From: Hymenobacter armeniacus
GTDB taxonomy: Bacteria > Bacteroidota > Bacteroidia > Cytophagales > Hymenobacteraceae
NCBI RefSeq assembly: GCF_014699055.1
Contig: NZ_JACXAC010000002.1
Coordinates: 496,001-560,000 of the forward strand
DNA: 64,000 nucleotides
Direction: 5' to 3'
Shown in pieces: positions 1 through 9,060 of the stretch. The notes under the pieces were generated by a model. That model saw only the letters and a program-made list of their open reading frames with translations, was not told the origin of the DNA and made no database searches. The translations under genes were made by a program, and so were the position numbers. Positions within the stretch are counted from its first letter, which is position 1; every line of letters starts with the position of its first letter.

Positions 1-356
1 CCGATGACATGCGCGAGGCTCCCTCGCTGGTCATCATTGAGAAGCTGCTGGCCGCTGGCTGCACCGTGACGGCCTACGACCCCGTGGCCATGCCCGAGGC
101 GCAGCACATGATTGGCGACAGCATTACCTACGCCAAGGACGAATTTGCGGCCCTCATCGACGCCGACGCCCTGCTGGTGGTGACCGAGTGGCCCGACTTC
201 CGCTCGCCCAACTTCGACGTGGTGTCGCGCCTGATGAAGCAGAAAGTCATTTTCGACGGGCGCAACATCTACGAAGCCAGCGAACTGAAAGCCCTGGGCT
301 TCGCCTACCACTGCATCGGCGTGAAAACCGACCACCAGGAGCCGGTGAAGGCGTAG
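1..356 (+). CDS. UDP-glucose 6-dehydrogenase, C-terminal end (partial)
   Basis: Only the last ~118 codons are inside the window; the frame is open from base 3 and the gene begins upstream. The product oxidises UDP-glucose to UDP-glucuronate with NAD+ in the cytosol. The visible part is the UDP-binding C-terminal domain: a Rossmann-like stretch with 'TVTAYDPVAMPEA', then 'ALLVVTEWPDF' and the family-typical 'IFDGRNIYE' near the end. The next gene (485) is a UDP-glucuronate decarboxylase, which uses this product, so the two probably form one pathway unit. UDP-ManNAc dehydrogenase is a less likely relative because the neighbour uses UDP-glucuronate. Confidence 0.88.
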   Translation, partial: DDMREAPSLVIIEKLLAAGCTVTAYDPVAMPEAQHMIGDSITYAKDEFAALIDADALLVVTEWPDFRSPNFDVVSRLMKQKVIFDGRNIYEASELKALGFAYHCIGVKTDHQEPVKA

Positions 357-379
357 GTTTTCATTGCAATAAAATAGAA

Positions 380-469
380 CGTCATGCTGAGCGCAGTCGA
401 AGCATCTCTACCGCAGTAGCAATCATTCACCCGCGCAGTAGAGATGCTTCGACTGCGCTCAGCATGACG
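380..469. repeat. Intergenic inverted repeat (GTCATGCTGAGC hairpin)
   Basis: Arms at 380-411 and 438-469 are perfect 32-bp inverted copies separated by 26 bp. Each end reads gtcatgctgagcgcag or its complement. The element fills the gap between the UDP-glucose dehydrogenase and decarboxylase genes. The same type of element, with related ends, recurs at about 43979, 51944, 56585, 57192 and 57850, so it is a dispersed repeat family and not a gene-specific terminator, although the RNA would fold strongly. Confidence 0.85.
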
Positions 470-484
470 CCCTAATCACATACT

Positions 485-1438
<954 letters not shown>

Positions 1439-1458
1439 AGCTTTCGCGCTAAGGCGAA

Positions 1459-1494
1459 AAAGAGCAGTTGGCATAGCCAGCTGCTCTTTTTTCG
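1459..1494 (+). terminator. Rho-independent terminator after UDP-glucuronate decarboxylase
   Basis: A stem of about 12 bp (aagagcagttgg paired with ccagctgctctt, one G-T wobble) closes a 5-base loop and runs into a T tract at 1487-1492. It lies 21 bp after the stop codon at 1438, so the UDP-sugar genes probably form their own transcript. Confidence 0.75.
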
Positions 1495-1518
1495 TTTTCA
1501 TCCCCCACTTTTGTTTTT

Positions 1519-1941
1519 ATGGCCGATTATCCCGCTCCGCATCTCATTCATTTCCCCAAGCTTGGCGACCCGGGCATTGGGTACATCTCGGTGGGCGAAA
1601 ACGTACAAGACTCGCTGCCCTTTGCCGTGCAGCGCGTGTTCTGGACGTACTATACCCCCGAAAGCATCGTGCGGGGCCGCCACGCGCACCACCGCACCGA
1701 ACAGGTGCTCATTGCGGTGGCCGGCCGCATCATCGTCACGACGGAGCTGGCCGACGGCGATATCCAGATTCACCGGCTCGAAGACCCCTACGTGGGGCTT
1801 TACATCCCGCCCTGCGCGTGGCATACCATGCAGTATTCGCACACGGCGGTGCAGCTGGCGCTGGCCTCGCAGCCCTACCGCGAAGACGACTACATTCGGG
1901 ACTACGACACCTTCCGCCAGACATGGGCGCCGAAAGCGTAG
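1519..1941 (+). CDS. dTDP-6-deoxy-hexos-4-ulose 3,4-ketoisomerase (FdtA/QdtA family), copy 1
   Basis: A 140-aa cupin of the FdtA/WxcM-C family that isomerises dTDP-4-keto-6-deoxyglucose to a 3-keto sugar, the step before 3-amination. The family signature is present: '[15 protein letters not shown]' then RGRHAHH (H55, H57, H58) in the active site, with the C-terminal 'EDDYIRDYD'. A second copy lies at 10200, differing throughout. Whether the product is the galacto (FdtA) or gluco (QdtA) epimer cannot be told from sequence alone. The next gene, a GNAT acetyltransferase, overlaps its end by 19 bp, implying coupled translation. Confidence 0.88.
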   Translation: MADYPAPHLIHFPKLGDPGIGYISVGENVQDSLPFAVQRVFWTYYTPESIVRGRHAHHRTEQVLIAVAGRIIVTTELADGDIQIHRLEDPYVGLYIPPCAWHTMQYSHTAVQLALASQPYREDDYIRDYDTFRQTWAPKA

Positions 1942-2876
1942 CCGGGCTGGTGGGTGCGCGGGCGGCCGACCTCGCCTTTTATTCGCCCTACTATTTCCTG
2001 CGGCACTTGCCCGCCAAGCGGCAGCAGGAGTTGTTTGGCACCGGGGCCGCGGCTCGCTGGGGTCGGCAGCCAGGGGAGGAAACCTATAGCGCCCCCGGCA
2101 GCACAGACGTGCGCTGGCTGTGGCAGGCGCTGCCTTGGGATTCGGCGTACTTTGGCACGCCCATGCTGCGGTTGTTCACGGGCCTGTTTGGCCCGGAAGC
2201 CTTGCCCGCGGTACTTACCCAGGCGGCCGTTGGTTTGCGCGAGCATCTGGCAGCGCGGCACCCGGCTTTTTATGCGTTCAGCATCGTGCCAGCCGAGGAC
2301 GTACGTTTGTTTCAGGCTCTTACCGGCGCTGGGTGGCGCCTGGTCGAAACCCGGCTCACGTTTTACCGCAGCGAGCTGGCCAACTTTCAATTTCCAGCCT
2401 TTCCGGTGCGCGGGGCCGGAGTAGGGGACGCCGCGCACGTTGGCGGGATTGCCGCTACGGCCCGCAACCCCTACGACCGATTTCACGCCGACCCGTGGTT
2501 TGGCCTTGAACGAGCCGATGCCTACCTCGCCCGCTACGCCGAAAACACCGTGAGTGCTGGCTTGGCCACCACCGTGCTGGTGCCCGACGAGCCCGGCCTG
2601 CCCATCGATTCATTTCTGGCCATCAGCGACCTAGCGCACGACGCTGAGGCCCTCGGCACCCGGCTGTCGCGGGTGCTGCTCACGGCCGTGGGGCCAGCCA
2701 ACCGGGGCTGGCACCTGCGCCTCACGGCCGAAACCCTGCGTCGGGCCCAGGCCCTGGGCCACGAAGCCGTGCTGATGACCACCCAGGCCACTAACCACGC
2801 TGTATTTCGGACGGTCGAGAAGCTGGGCTTCCGGCTCGGCGCAACTAGCCACGTATTGGCGTGCAATAGCCATTAA
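1923..2876 (+). CDS. GNAT-family N-acetyltransferase (WecD-like, putative dTDP-amino-sugar acetyltransferase)
   Basis: A 317-aa protein. The ATG at 1923 was chosen because it lies inside the 3' end of the ketoisomerase gene (19-bp overlap); an in-frame ATG at 1818 would overlap far more. The segment 'LPWDSAYFGTPM' near residue 70 resembles the 'WDS-x-FG' region of the dTDP-fucosamine acetyltransferase WecD. The C-terminal third ('LRRAQALGHEAVLMTTQATNHAVFRTVEKLGFRLG') is the usual GNAT end with the 'N-x-AVF-x3-E-K-L-G-F' helix. Its place after a ketoisomerase suggests it acetylates a dTDP-amino-deoxyhexose; the substrate is inferred. Confidence 0.7.
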   Translation: MGAESVAGLVGARAADLAFYSPYYFLRHLPAKRQQELFGTGAAARWGRQPGEETYSAPGSTDVRWLWQALPWDSAYFGTPMLRLFTGLFGPEALPAVLTQAAVGLREHLAARHPAFYAFSIVPAEDVRLFQALTGAGWRLVETRLTFYRSELANFQFPAFPVRGAGVGDAAHVGGIAATARNPYDRFHADPWFGLERADAYLARYAENTVSAGLATTVLVPDEPGLPIDSFLAISDLAHDAEALGTRLSRVLLTAVGPANRGWHLRLTAETLRRAQALGHEAVLMTTQATNHAVFRTVEKLGFRLGATSHVLACNSH

Positions 2877-2947
2877 CTTTGGCCTTTCCGTGCTGCAGCC
2901 TTTGCTTTTCAGCCCGGCGTATTTGCGCTCTTCGCCTCTCTTCTGCT

Positions 2948-3904
2948 ATGCCCAAACTTTCCGTTATTATTCCCTGCTACTTCAACGAGGAGAATATCCC
3001 GGTTACGTCGCGCGAGCTGGTGGCCAACGAGGTCAATTTTCCGCCCGAAGTCACGTTTGAGTACGTTTTCGTGAACGATGGCTCCGGCGATGACACGCTC
3101 GGGGCCCTGCGCCGGGCCCAGGCGGAATTTCCGGGCCGCATCCGCGTGGTGGACCTGGCCGGCAACGTGGGCTCTTATAATGCCATTGTGGCCGGCATGG
3201 CCCACGCCACCGGCGACTGCCTGGCCGTCATCACCGCCGATTTGCAGGACCCGCCCGAACTGATGGCCCGCATGTATAGCCATTGGCAACAGGGCTTCAA
3301 ACTGGTTATCGGCAACCGGCAGGACCGGGAAGAAACCGGTTTGTCGCAAACCCTGGCCAAAACGTTTCACTGGCTGATGAAGAAGCTGGCCCTGCGCAAC
3401 ATCCCCGACGGCGGCTTCGACTTCGTGTTTTTTGACCGGCAGGTAGCCACTGAGGTGCTGAAGCTGCACGAGCGCAACTCCAACGTGTTCTACCTCATGG
3501 TGTGGCTGGGGTTTGCCTACGTCAACATTCCCTACACGCGGCGCAAGCGCCAGATTGGCAAGTCGCGCTGGACGCTTTCCAAGAAGATAAAACTGCTCAT
3601 CGATTCCCTGATGGCGTTTTCCTTCGTGCCCATTCGCGCTATCTCGGTGCTGGGGCTGGGGCTGGGGCTCGTCGCCCTCATTTACGGGCTCTACGTCATT
3701 GCCCTGAAGTTTCTGCATCCCAGTGAGCCGGCCGGCTGGACCACGCTCATGGTGGTGCTGCTCGTGGTGTCGGCTTTCCAGATGGTGGCCCTCGGCGTGA
3801 TAGGCGAATACGTGTGGCGCGGCCTCGATGCCGCCCGCCAACGCCCGCTCTACGTGGTGCGCGACGTGTATGAGCTGCCTGGCACAGAGCTGGGTGGCCA
3901 CTAG
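2948..3904 (+). CDS. Glycosyltransferase family 2, membrane-anchored (DPM1/ArnC/GtrB-like)
   Basis: A 318-aa GT-A enzyme expected to move a sugar from a nucleotide donor to undecaprenyl phosphate on the cytoplasmic face. Visible features are the N-terminal 'LSVIIPCYFNEEN', VNDGS at 42-46 and DLQD at 98-101 (metal site), then two hydrophobic helices in the last ~100 residues, as in GtrB and ArnC. Start ATG 2948 sits just before the GT2 beta strand; a longer frame from 2879 adds a poorly conserved leader. The next gene starts 6 bp after the stop and encodes a polytopic protein that could use the lipid-linked sugar. Confidence 0.87.
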   Translation: MPKLSVIIPCYFNEENIPVTSRELVANEVNFPPEVTFEYVFVNDGSGDDTLGALRRAQAEFPGRIRVVDLAGNVGSYNAIVAGMAHATGDCLAVITADLQDPPELMARMYSHWQQGFKLVIGNRQDREETGLSQTLAKTFHWLMKKLALRNIPDGGFDFVFFDRQVATEVLKLHERNSNVFYLMVWLGFAYVNIPYTRRKRQIGKSRWTLSKKIKLLIDSLMAFSFVPIRAISVLGLGLGLVALIYGLYVIALKFLHPSEPAGWTTLMVVLLVVSAFQMVALGVIGEYVWRGLDAARQRPLYVVRDVYELPGTELGGH

Positions 3905-3910
3905 CGCGCA

Positions 3911-5872
3911 GTGGCAGTGGAACTAGGCCTACGGTTGCTGGTGGTGGCGTTGGGAACCCTGTGCCTGTGCTACGGCACGGGTTCGGGGTTGCTACGCTGG
4001 CTGCGGCCCGTCGCCGAAGAATTTTTCTGGAATTGCTTTCTGCGGCTGCTCAGCGGGACGGTGCTGCTCACGGCCTCCTATGCCATCTGGCAGACGCGGG
4101 GTGCCACCACCCTGCTGCCGGTACTGCTGCTGCTGCTGGGAGTACTCTACGCCCTGCGAGCCCCAGTAGGCGCCGTGCCCAGGCCCGACTTTGGCACCGC
4201 TCGCCAGCTGGCCTGGGTGCTGGCCATGGCCGGGGTGGCGTTTGCCAGCCAGTTTCTGCTGGTATACGAGCCGGGCTCGCCGTTTTTGCAAACCCCGTTT
4301 CAGGACTATGTGTACTACAGCCGCCTCACGCTGCCACTCAACCACTTGGGCATCGAAACCAATTCGTTGGAGATGCTGTACCCGCAGTTTCAGACGGCGC
4401 AGCCCTACCACTATTTCGGCATCTGGCTCAATGCCCTGACCGTGCGCCTCACGGGCTTGCCTTCCGTGTGGGTGTATTTTGTGAGCGTGGCCACCGTGCT
4501 GCTTACCATGTGCGGGGTGGGCTTTGCCGCCATCTACGCGCACTGCGGGCTGCGGCCCCGCTGGGCGGTGGTGCTGGGCCTGGCCACGCTCACCGTCACG
4601 GGTACCTGCTGGCCCTACTTGCTGCAGTACCGGGTCATACTCGACGGCTCGCTGATTGCGCATTTGCCGCTGGTGTTGCATCCCAAGCTAGCGTCCATTT
4701 ATTTGTTTGAGCTGCTGGGCGTATTGCTGCTGTTGCGGCACCGGTACCGGGCCGCGGGGCTGGCTGTGGCCGCCGTGCCGCTGGCTTTTATATCAACGGC
4801 TCCGGCCATTGGCATAGGCGTGGTAGGCGTGGCCGCATACTTGTGGGCCACCCGAAAAGCTTCGCTACGGGAAGCCGTGGCCGTGGTGGCGCCCACTGCG
4901 GGCGTGGCGTTGTATTTGGGTATTTTTTACCTGTTGAGTTCCCGCACCGTGCAGCTGCCGGGCTCGGGGCAGGAAGTTGCGCTGGCCGCCATCATTCCGC
5001 CGGCTGGCGAAGCGCGGCTGGTCTTCAACATTGCTATTGGGGCCCTGCTCATCTACGTGCTGTACTTCGTTGGCTACGCTGCGCTGGTAGCAGGACTGGG
5101 GTGGCGAAATGTCACGCGGGCAACCCTGCTCGCCGACCTGCCCCTGTTGGTCTGGGCCGTAATGACCGTACTGGGAGCTGCCCTGATGCGCGCCATCGGT
5201 CATCATTTTCTCGACGCGTTTCAGTTTTTTTCCAACCCCGTGCTGCCGCTGTCGGCGGCCATCGTTGCGGTGGGGATAGGCCGCGCCGTGCAGGCCTCCC
5301 GCGTGGCGCGCCCCCTGCTGGCGGTGGCCGGCTTGGCGGCCCTGGCTTTGCTGAATGCCCGCACCGATACCACCGGCAACGGCCGCTTCTCCCGCCGGTT
5401 CCTCGAACAGGTGGGGCCGGTTTTGCGGGCGCTGCCCAACCGCGGCGGCTACCTGCTGGCCGATGCCGACTACGAGAATGCCTACATGCTGTGGGCCGAC
5501 TCGTACACGGCGGGCACCTACGTCTCTAATTTTAAAAACGACTATCAGCTGCTTTCCCTCTCGGCCCTGGTGCCCGATAGCCTGAGCACCGACCCACGCT
5601 ACGCCCAGGGAGCCTTGGAGGCCGTGGTGGCGCAGCGCAACACCACCCTGTACCGGCTGGCCGAGCTGCAACGCCTAAAAGGGCACCCCGTGTGCGCCGA
5701 CAGCCTGCCGCTGGCGCTGGTGCGCCGGGCGCGGCTGGCATTCATCTGCGCCTCGCGCCGGGCCGTGCTGCCTGCTTCCCTGCGGCCGTTGGTGCGGGCC
5801 AGCTACCGGGATTCTACTTCTGGAGAAGTGCTGTACGTGCTGAATACTGACGGTGGGCGGAAAGCGCAATGA
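3911..5872 (+). CDS. Polytopic inner-membrane protein, probable GT-C glycosyltransferase or polymerase
   Basis: A 653-aa protein with more than ten hydrophobic segments from residue 5 to ~490 and a soluble C-terminal domain of ~160 residues. The start is GTG at 3911, 6 bp after the preceding GT2. A loop after the fourth hydrophobic segment has 'PFQDYVYYSRLTLPLNHLG' (Asp132) and then 'PYHYFGIWLNAL', the sort of acidic first-loop site seen in GT-C transferases; this is a resemblance, not a family match. Pairing with the DPM-like GT2 supports use of a lipid-phosphate sugar. Its last 134 bp (5711-5844) are repeated at 7330-7463 beyond the acyltransferase gene. A Wzy role is possible. Confidence 0.6.
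   Translation: MAVELGLRLLVVALGTLCLCYGTGSGLLRWLRPVAEEFFWNCFLRLLSGTVLLTASYAIWQTRGATTLLPVLLLLLGVLYALRAPVGAVPRPDFGTARQLAWVLAMAGVAFASQFLLVYEPGSPFLQTPFQDYVYYSRLTLPLNHLGIETNSLEMLYPQFQTAQPYHYFGIWLNALTVRLTGLPSVWVYFVSVATVLLTMCGVGFAAIYAHCGLRPRWAVVLGLATLTVTGTCWPYLLQYRVILDGSLIAHLPLVLHPKLASIYLFELLGVLLLLRHRYRAAGLAVAAVPLAFISTAPAIGIGVVGVAAYLWATRKASLREAVAVVAPTAGVALYLGIFYLLSSRTVQLPGSGQEVALAAIIPPAGEARLVFNIAIGALLIYVLYFVGYAALVAGLGWRNVTRATLLADLPLLVWAVMTVLGAALMRAIGHHFLDAFQFFSNPVLPLSAAIVAVGIGRAVQASRVARPLLAVAGLAALALLNARTDTTGNGRFSRRFLEQVGPVLRALPNRGGYLLADADYENAYMLWADSYTAGTYVSNFKNDYQLLSLSALVPDSLSTDPRYAQGALEAVVAQRNTTLYRLAELQRLKGHPVCADSLPLALVRRARLAFICASRRAVLPASLRPLVRASYRDSTSGEVLYVLNTDGGRKAQ
5711..5844 (+). repeat. Direct repeat, copy A (3' end of the polytopic-protein gene)
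   Basis: This 134-bp segment encodes the residues from 'LALVRRARLAFICASRR' to 'GEVLYVLN'. It recurs in the same orientation at 7330-7463 with 5 mismatches by eye (about 96% identity). The two copies flank the - strand acyltransferase gene, 1619 bp apart start to start. Confidence 0.9.
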
Positions 5873-5911
5873 ACTAGGTTGCTACCACGGCGTTAAGGTA
5901 GAGCGGTTCTG

Positions 5912-7207
5912 CTAGAAGAAACGGCGTGCCCAGGGTTGAAACCGCTTCTCCAACAGTGCCGCTGCCAGCAAGCTCAGCGCCATAAAGGCTATAAAACGCA
6001 CCAAGAAGGTGTACCAGTGGCCAGAAAAAGGCTCAATCAGGCCAAAGATTTTGAGAATGGGGTAGTGGATGATGTATAGGCCGTAGGATAGAGCCCCCAA
6101 TTTGATTGTCTGGGCCAATAGCCAGTCGGCCGGACCCTCCAGAACATTAGAGCGGCTCAGCACCAGCAAGAGCACGCTGAGCAAGTACGAGCAAACCGGA
6201 ATGAGGTAATGCTGAAAGTGCACTGCATCGGCGCGGTTGTGGTACAGGTACACCAGCGAATAAGCGGGCAGCAGGTACAGTAAATACGTAAGCCATTTCT
6301 GGTAGGGAAAAGACCGATTGGTGAATATCAGCAACACCAGCACGCAATAGGGCAGGTACGTGAAATCGACCAAGGCAATGGCCCGCTCCACCCACGGCAC
6401 AGATTCGGAAAACGACCAGCGCAAGCCGGGCAGCGCTTGCGTCACTTTCAGGTAAACGGTTTGCAGCTGGTTGGTCTCTTCCAGGCTAAAAAACAACAGG
6501 AAAGCGCTAAGCAGCTGCAGGCTGGTGTAGTGCGCCGCACCGTGCCGCGAAATATTGACCAGCACCAAGCCCAGCGTCCAGAAGCTGAACCCAAACAAAT
6601 ACGAAGTGAGCAACGGCGCCCCCGGCCAGTTGGCCAATAGCAGCACCGCAAGCCCGGCCAAAAAACTGCCAAGGCAAACCAGCACCGGCGACATGCGGAA
6701 GTAAGAGACCGGAATGAACAGCAGGTAGAACAGGATTTCGTAGTGCAGCGACCAGCTGGGAGCATTGGCCGAAAGCACCGGCGCAAGCAGCACCTGCGTG
6801 AACGTGAGGTTGGCGGCCGCCACTGATGCGGGAACGGCCTGACTGATGGCCAACGCCAACAACATGCTCACTAGATAGATGGGGTATATGCGAACCAGTC
6901 GTTTTTTTAGATACGGGCCAATGCCGTTCCGCTGCAGCGGGCGCTGGTTGGTGAGGCCAATGACGTATCCCGATAAGATAAAGAAAATCAGCACACTCAG
7001 GTGGCCTGGTGCCTGAAAAGCAAACACGCCCGAAGGCTGGTAATGCGGGTCAAGAGTCTGCCGAATTACCACGGTGTGCCCCAACACCACCGTGAGGGCG
7101 GCTAGCCCACGCAAGCCCTCCAACTTAAAATCGAACGTTTTTGCGGGTTTTGGAGCAACTGACCGTAGCTCGGGCGCCTGCGTAAGGTCGATATTGGATG
7201 AATTCAT
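5912..7207 (-). CDS. Acyltransferase family 3 (OafA/NolL-like) membrane protein, copy 1
   Basis: A 431-aa multi-pass protein expected to O-acylate (usually O-acetylate) glycan sugars across the inner membrane. The ATG at 7207 gives an N-terminus starting 'MNSSNIDLTQAPELRS', 38 bp after a -7 box; an upstream in-frame start at 7360 would read through the repeated DNA. Family signs are 'LRGLAALTVVLGHTVV' with the key His in TM1, 'IFFILSGYVIGL' and the conserved Arg in 'RIYPIYLVS'. It is on the strand opposite its neighbours, looks A+T-richer than they do, and lies between two direct repeats, all pointing to late arrival. Confidence 0.88.
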   Translation of the reverse strand: MNSSNIDLTQAPELRSVAPKPAKTFDFKLEGLRGLAALTVVLGHTVVIRQTLDPHYQPSGVFAFQAPGHLSVLIFFILSGYVIGLTNQRPLQRNGIGPYLKKRLVRIYPIYLVSMLLALAISQAVPASVAAANLTFTQVLLAPVLSANAPSWSLHYEILFYLLFIPVSYFRMSPVLVCLGSFLAGLAVLLLANWPGAPLLTSYLFGFSFWTLGLVLVNISRHGAAHYTSLQLLSAFLLFFSLEETNQLQTVYLKVTQALPGLRWSFSESVPWVERAIALVDFTYLPYCVLVLLIFTNRSFPYQKWLTYLLYLLPAYSLVYLYHNRADAVHFQHYLIPVCSYLLSVLLLVLSRSNVLEGPADWLLAQTIKLGALSYGLYIIHYPILKIFGLIEPFSGHWYTFLVRFIAFMALSLLAAALLEKRFQPWARRFF

Positions 7208-7244
7208 GATGGAGCTTTGGGATAACAGGGACGGGCTAAAGACC

Positions 7245-7252
7245 ACAAAAGT
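7245..7252 (-). promoter_or_regulatory. -7 promoter box (TACTTTTG) for acyltransferase copy 1
   Basis: On the - strand this reads TACTTTTG, matching the Bacteroidota TAnnTTTG -7 element, 38 bp upstream of the ATG at 7207. The extended string TTACTTTTGTGG is shared with the box at 8902-8909. No clear -33 element was found. Confidence 0.55.
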
Positions 7253-7323
7253 AACCCCGAGAATTCCGACACCGTTGCAAAGGCAAGCGTAGAAACGAGG
7301 GTCTAAATGAGCACTGGATATAG

Positions 7324-7491
7324 CACTGGCTGGCGCTGGTGCGCCGGGCGCAACTGGCATTCATCTGCGCCTCGCGCCGGGCCGTGCTGCCTGCTTCCCT
7401 GCGGCCGTTGGTGCGGGCCAGCTACCGGGATACCCCTTCTGGAGAAGTGCTGTACGTGCTGAAATCGCGGGTGCCTTGGCTTGAAAAATAA
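7324..7491 (+). pseudogene. 3' remnant of the polytopic-protein gene (direct repeat copy B plus an alternative tail)
   Basis: The frame opens after a TAG at 7321 and has no start codon of its own. Bases 7330-7463 repeat 5711-5844 and encode 'LALVRRAQLAFICASRR' through 'GEVLYVLK'; the reading frame then continues to a different end, 'SRVPWLEK', and stops at 7491. The intact upstream gene ends 'NTDGGRKAQ' instead. The simplest reading is that this is the original or a duplicated 3' end, separated from the body of the gene by the acyltransferase segment. The gaps on each side (7208-7323 and 7492-7600) hold only the -7 box at 7245. Confidence 0.8.
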
Positions 7492-7600
7492 TTACGGCAA
7501 CACCAATTATGATTCGCTTTACAGCGTAGCACAATTGGACTAGTAAGCCATTTTTAAGTACCTGAATACCCAGATAATTAATGCCTGAAGTAGCGATTGA

Positions 7601-8716
7601 TTAAACAAGGTTTTTTACTGGCTGTAAAGCTTTTATATTATACAGCTTCGCTATCCTGCTTGATAAAAATTTGTGGGCTCTTTTTTCAACTCCTTCGTAA
7701 AGCACTGCTGCCAAAACGAGGTTTATGGCCAGAATCGGAATTGCCAGATATAAATCAGATGCTACCACGAATTTGCTGAGCATAAGGCCCTCCAGCAACA
7801 CCAAAATAGGTAGTTGCATGATGTAAAAGCTGAAACTTATTCGGCCAAGGTATTGCATTGGCTTTGAACCTACCCATCTGAAAAGTAAAGATTTGTCTTC
7901 TTGCGCCAGCACACAAATGAGAGCCATAATTGCGGGTAGAGCCACAAAATTGTGTACCGTATAACCGGGCGCTCGGGCGCCGAATTTAGCTAAGTACAAC
8001 GCCGCAAAAATTATCAGTCCAAGGGTTACTCGTTCTGATACACGAAAATTGTGTCGAAGTACAAGTAAACCGAGGATGACGCCAGCAATAAATTCTGGCA
8101 GCCGGCTGGGAGGAAAGGCATATGTGGTTTGAAACCGCACGGTGTGCTCGTGTAGCGCGTAGTAAAGCCCAGGCAGGCTGCTAGCCACCACCACGGCCAC
8201 TAGAATGTACCGTAAATTGGTTCCTGATACTTTCAAAAGCAACGGCAATAGGAAGGGAAATAGCAAATAGAAAAAGAATTCGGTCGATACTGACCATGCC
8301 CCGCCGCCGTACCACAGCATTGCCAAAGATGGAAAATAAGACTGAATCATGGTCAGGTCTAGTGCCACGACAAGTGGGAAAGGAGCAGGATAATGATTCA
8401 ACCCAATACTAACCGCCAAACAAAGCACTAACCCAACTAGGTAAGCCGGGTAAATTCGAGCCATTCGTTTCAACATGAAGCTCTTGTAGTATGTAGCGGT
8501 TGGTAATTCAGACGCAGGAAAGTCTTTTAGATGGGCATATGTCAGGATGAAGCCCGAAAGGACAAAAAATATGTTGACGCCTAAAGCTCCCATGCTGACA
8601 ATGGTTTCTGCGGGCGCTGGTAGAAATGACAAAGGCAGCCGCAAATGAATGTGAAATACAAACACATAAAACGCCGCCAGAAAGCGCAATCCCGTTAGTC
8701 CGTCGAGTGCTTTCAT
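7601..8716 (-). CDS. Acyltransferase family 3 (OafA-like) membrane protein, copy 2
   Basis: A 371-aa multi-pass acyltransferase expected to O-acetylate a sugar of the exported glycan. The N-terminus 'MKALDGLTGLRFLAAFYVFVFHIHL' carries the TM1 His of the family; 'GVNIFFVLSGFILTY' and 'RMARIYPAYLVGL' follow. Length is typical of stand-alone AT3 proteins without an SGNH domain. It is clearly diverged from copy 1 and visibly A+T-richer than the flanking glycan genes, so it was probably acquired separately. The TM segments run nearly to the C-terminus, which ends in a basic stretch. Confidence 0.88.
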   Translation of the reverse strand: MKALDGLTGLRFLAAFYVFVFHIHLRLPLSFLPAPAETIVSMGALGVNIFFVLSGFILTYAHLKDFPASELPTATYYKSFMLKRMARIYPAYLVGLVLCLAVSIGLNHYPAPFPLVVALDLTMIQSYFPSLAMLWYGGGAWSVSTEFFFYLLFPFLLPLLLKVSGTNLRYILVAVVVASSLPGLYYALHEHTVRFQTTYAFPPSRLPEFIAGVILGLLVLRHNFRVSERVTLGLIIFAALYLAKFGARAPGYTVHNFVALPAIMALICVLAQEDKSLLFRWVGSKPMQYLGRISFSFYIMQLPILVLLEGLMLSKFVVASDLYLAIPILAINLVLAAVLYEGVEKRAHKFLSSRIAKLYNIKALQPVKNLV

Positions 8717-8901
8717 AACAATGGTTTCTTCTTAAATGGCAAATAATATTGAAGAGGTGGCGTTTATTTCACAGCACTCTTTTGCGAAAAAACTTCCGCG
8801 CCTAGGTATGAAACCGCTTTTCCTTTTATAGGAAGGCCGCCGCTAAGGTGTGATGAAAGCATGGGACGGCTCAGGAATAGCAGCGGCGTGGCAAAATACC
8901 A

Positions 8902-8909
8902 CAAAAGTA
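8902..8909 (-). promoter_or_regulatory. -7 promoter box (TACTTTTG), - strand
   Basis: The - strand reads TACTTTTGTGG, the same extended box as at 7245-7252. It lies 185 bp upstream of the acyltransferase ATG at 8716, with the 32-codon frame at 8862-8764 in between, so it could serve either. The -33 part is not evident. Confidence 0.4.
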
Positions 8910-9020
8910 AGCCTGGGGAATCCATCCCGATAGCGACTGACAAAAAGGAAGTAGGAGCGCTGGAAAGAAGAAGGCCGGGAGATGCTGCCGTTGATGCTGC
9001 CACGGGCGGAATGGCCCTGT

Positions 9021-9028
9021 TATCTTTG
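9021..9028 (+). promoter_or_regulatory. -7 promoter box (TATCTTTG) upstream of the aminotransferase gene
   Basis: TATCTTTG fits TAnnTTTG and ends 32 bp before the ATG at 9061. It would start the fdtB-fdtA-fdtC transcript. A TTG at 8991 is too far upstream to be a standard -33 element. Confidence 0.5.
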
Positions 9029-9060
9029 CGGCTCACCGTTTTGCTCTCCCTGCCCTGTTC

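Larger units (their letters stand above)
8717..9060. other. 344-bp intergenic region with divergent -7 boxes and a possible gene remnant
   Basis: This gap separates the - strand acyltransferase from the + strand aminotransferase. It holds a - strand TACTTTTG box (8902-8909) and a + strand TATCTTTG box (9021-9028). A - strand ATG at 8862 opens a 32-codon frame ending at 8764 (starts MLSSHLSGG, ends FSQKSAVK) 40 bp after the first box. It matches no family I recognise and may be the tail of a lost gene. No repeat or strong hairpin was seen. Confidence 0.5.

Noticed and set aside
380-469. Hairpin read as a terminator of the UDP-glucose dehydrogenase gene
   Set aside because: Related hairpins occur in five other places with the same end pattern and no T tract follows; a dispersed repeat explains it better.
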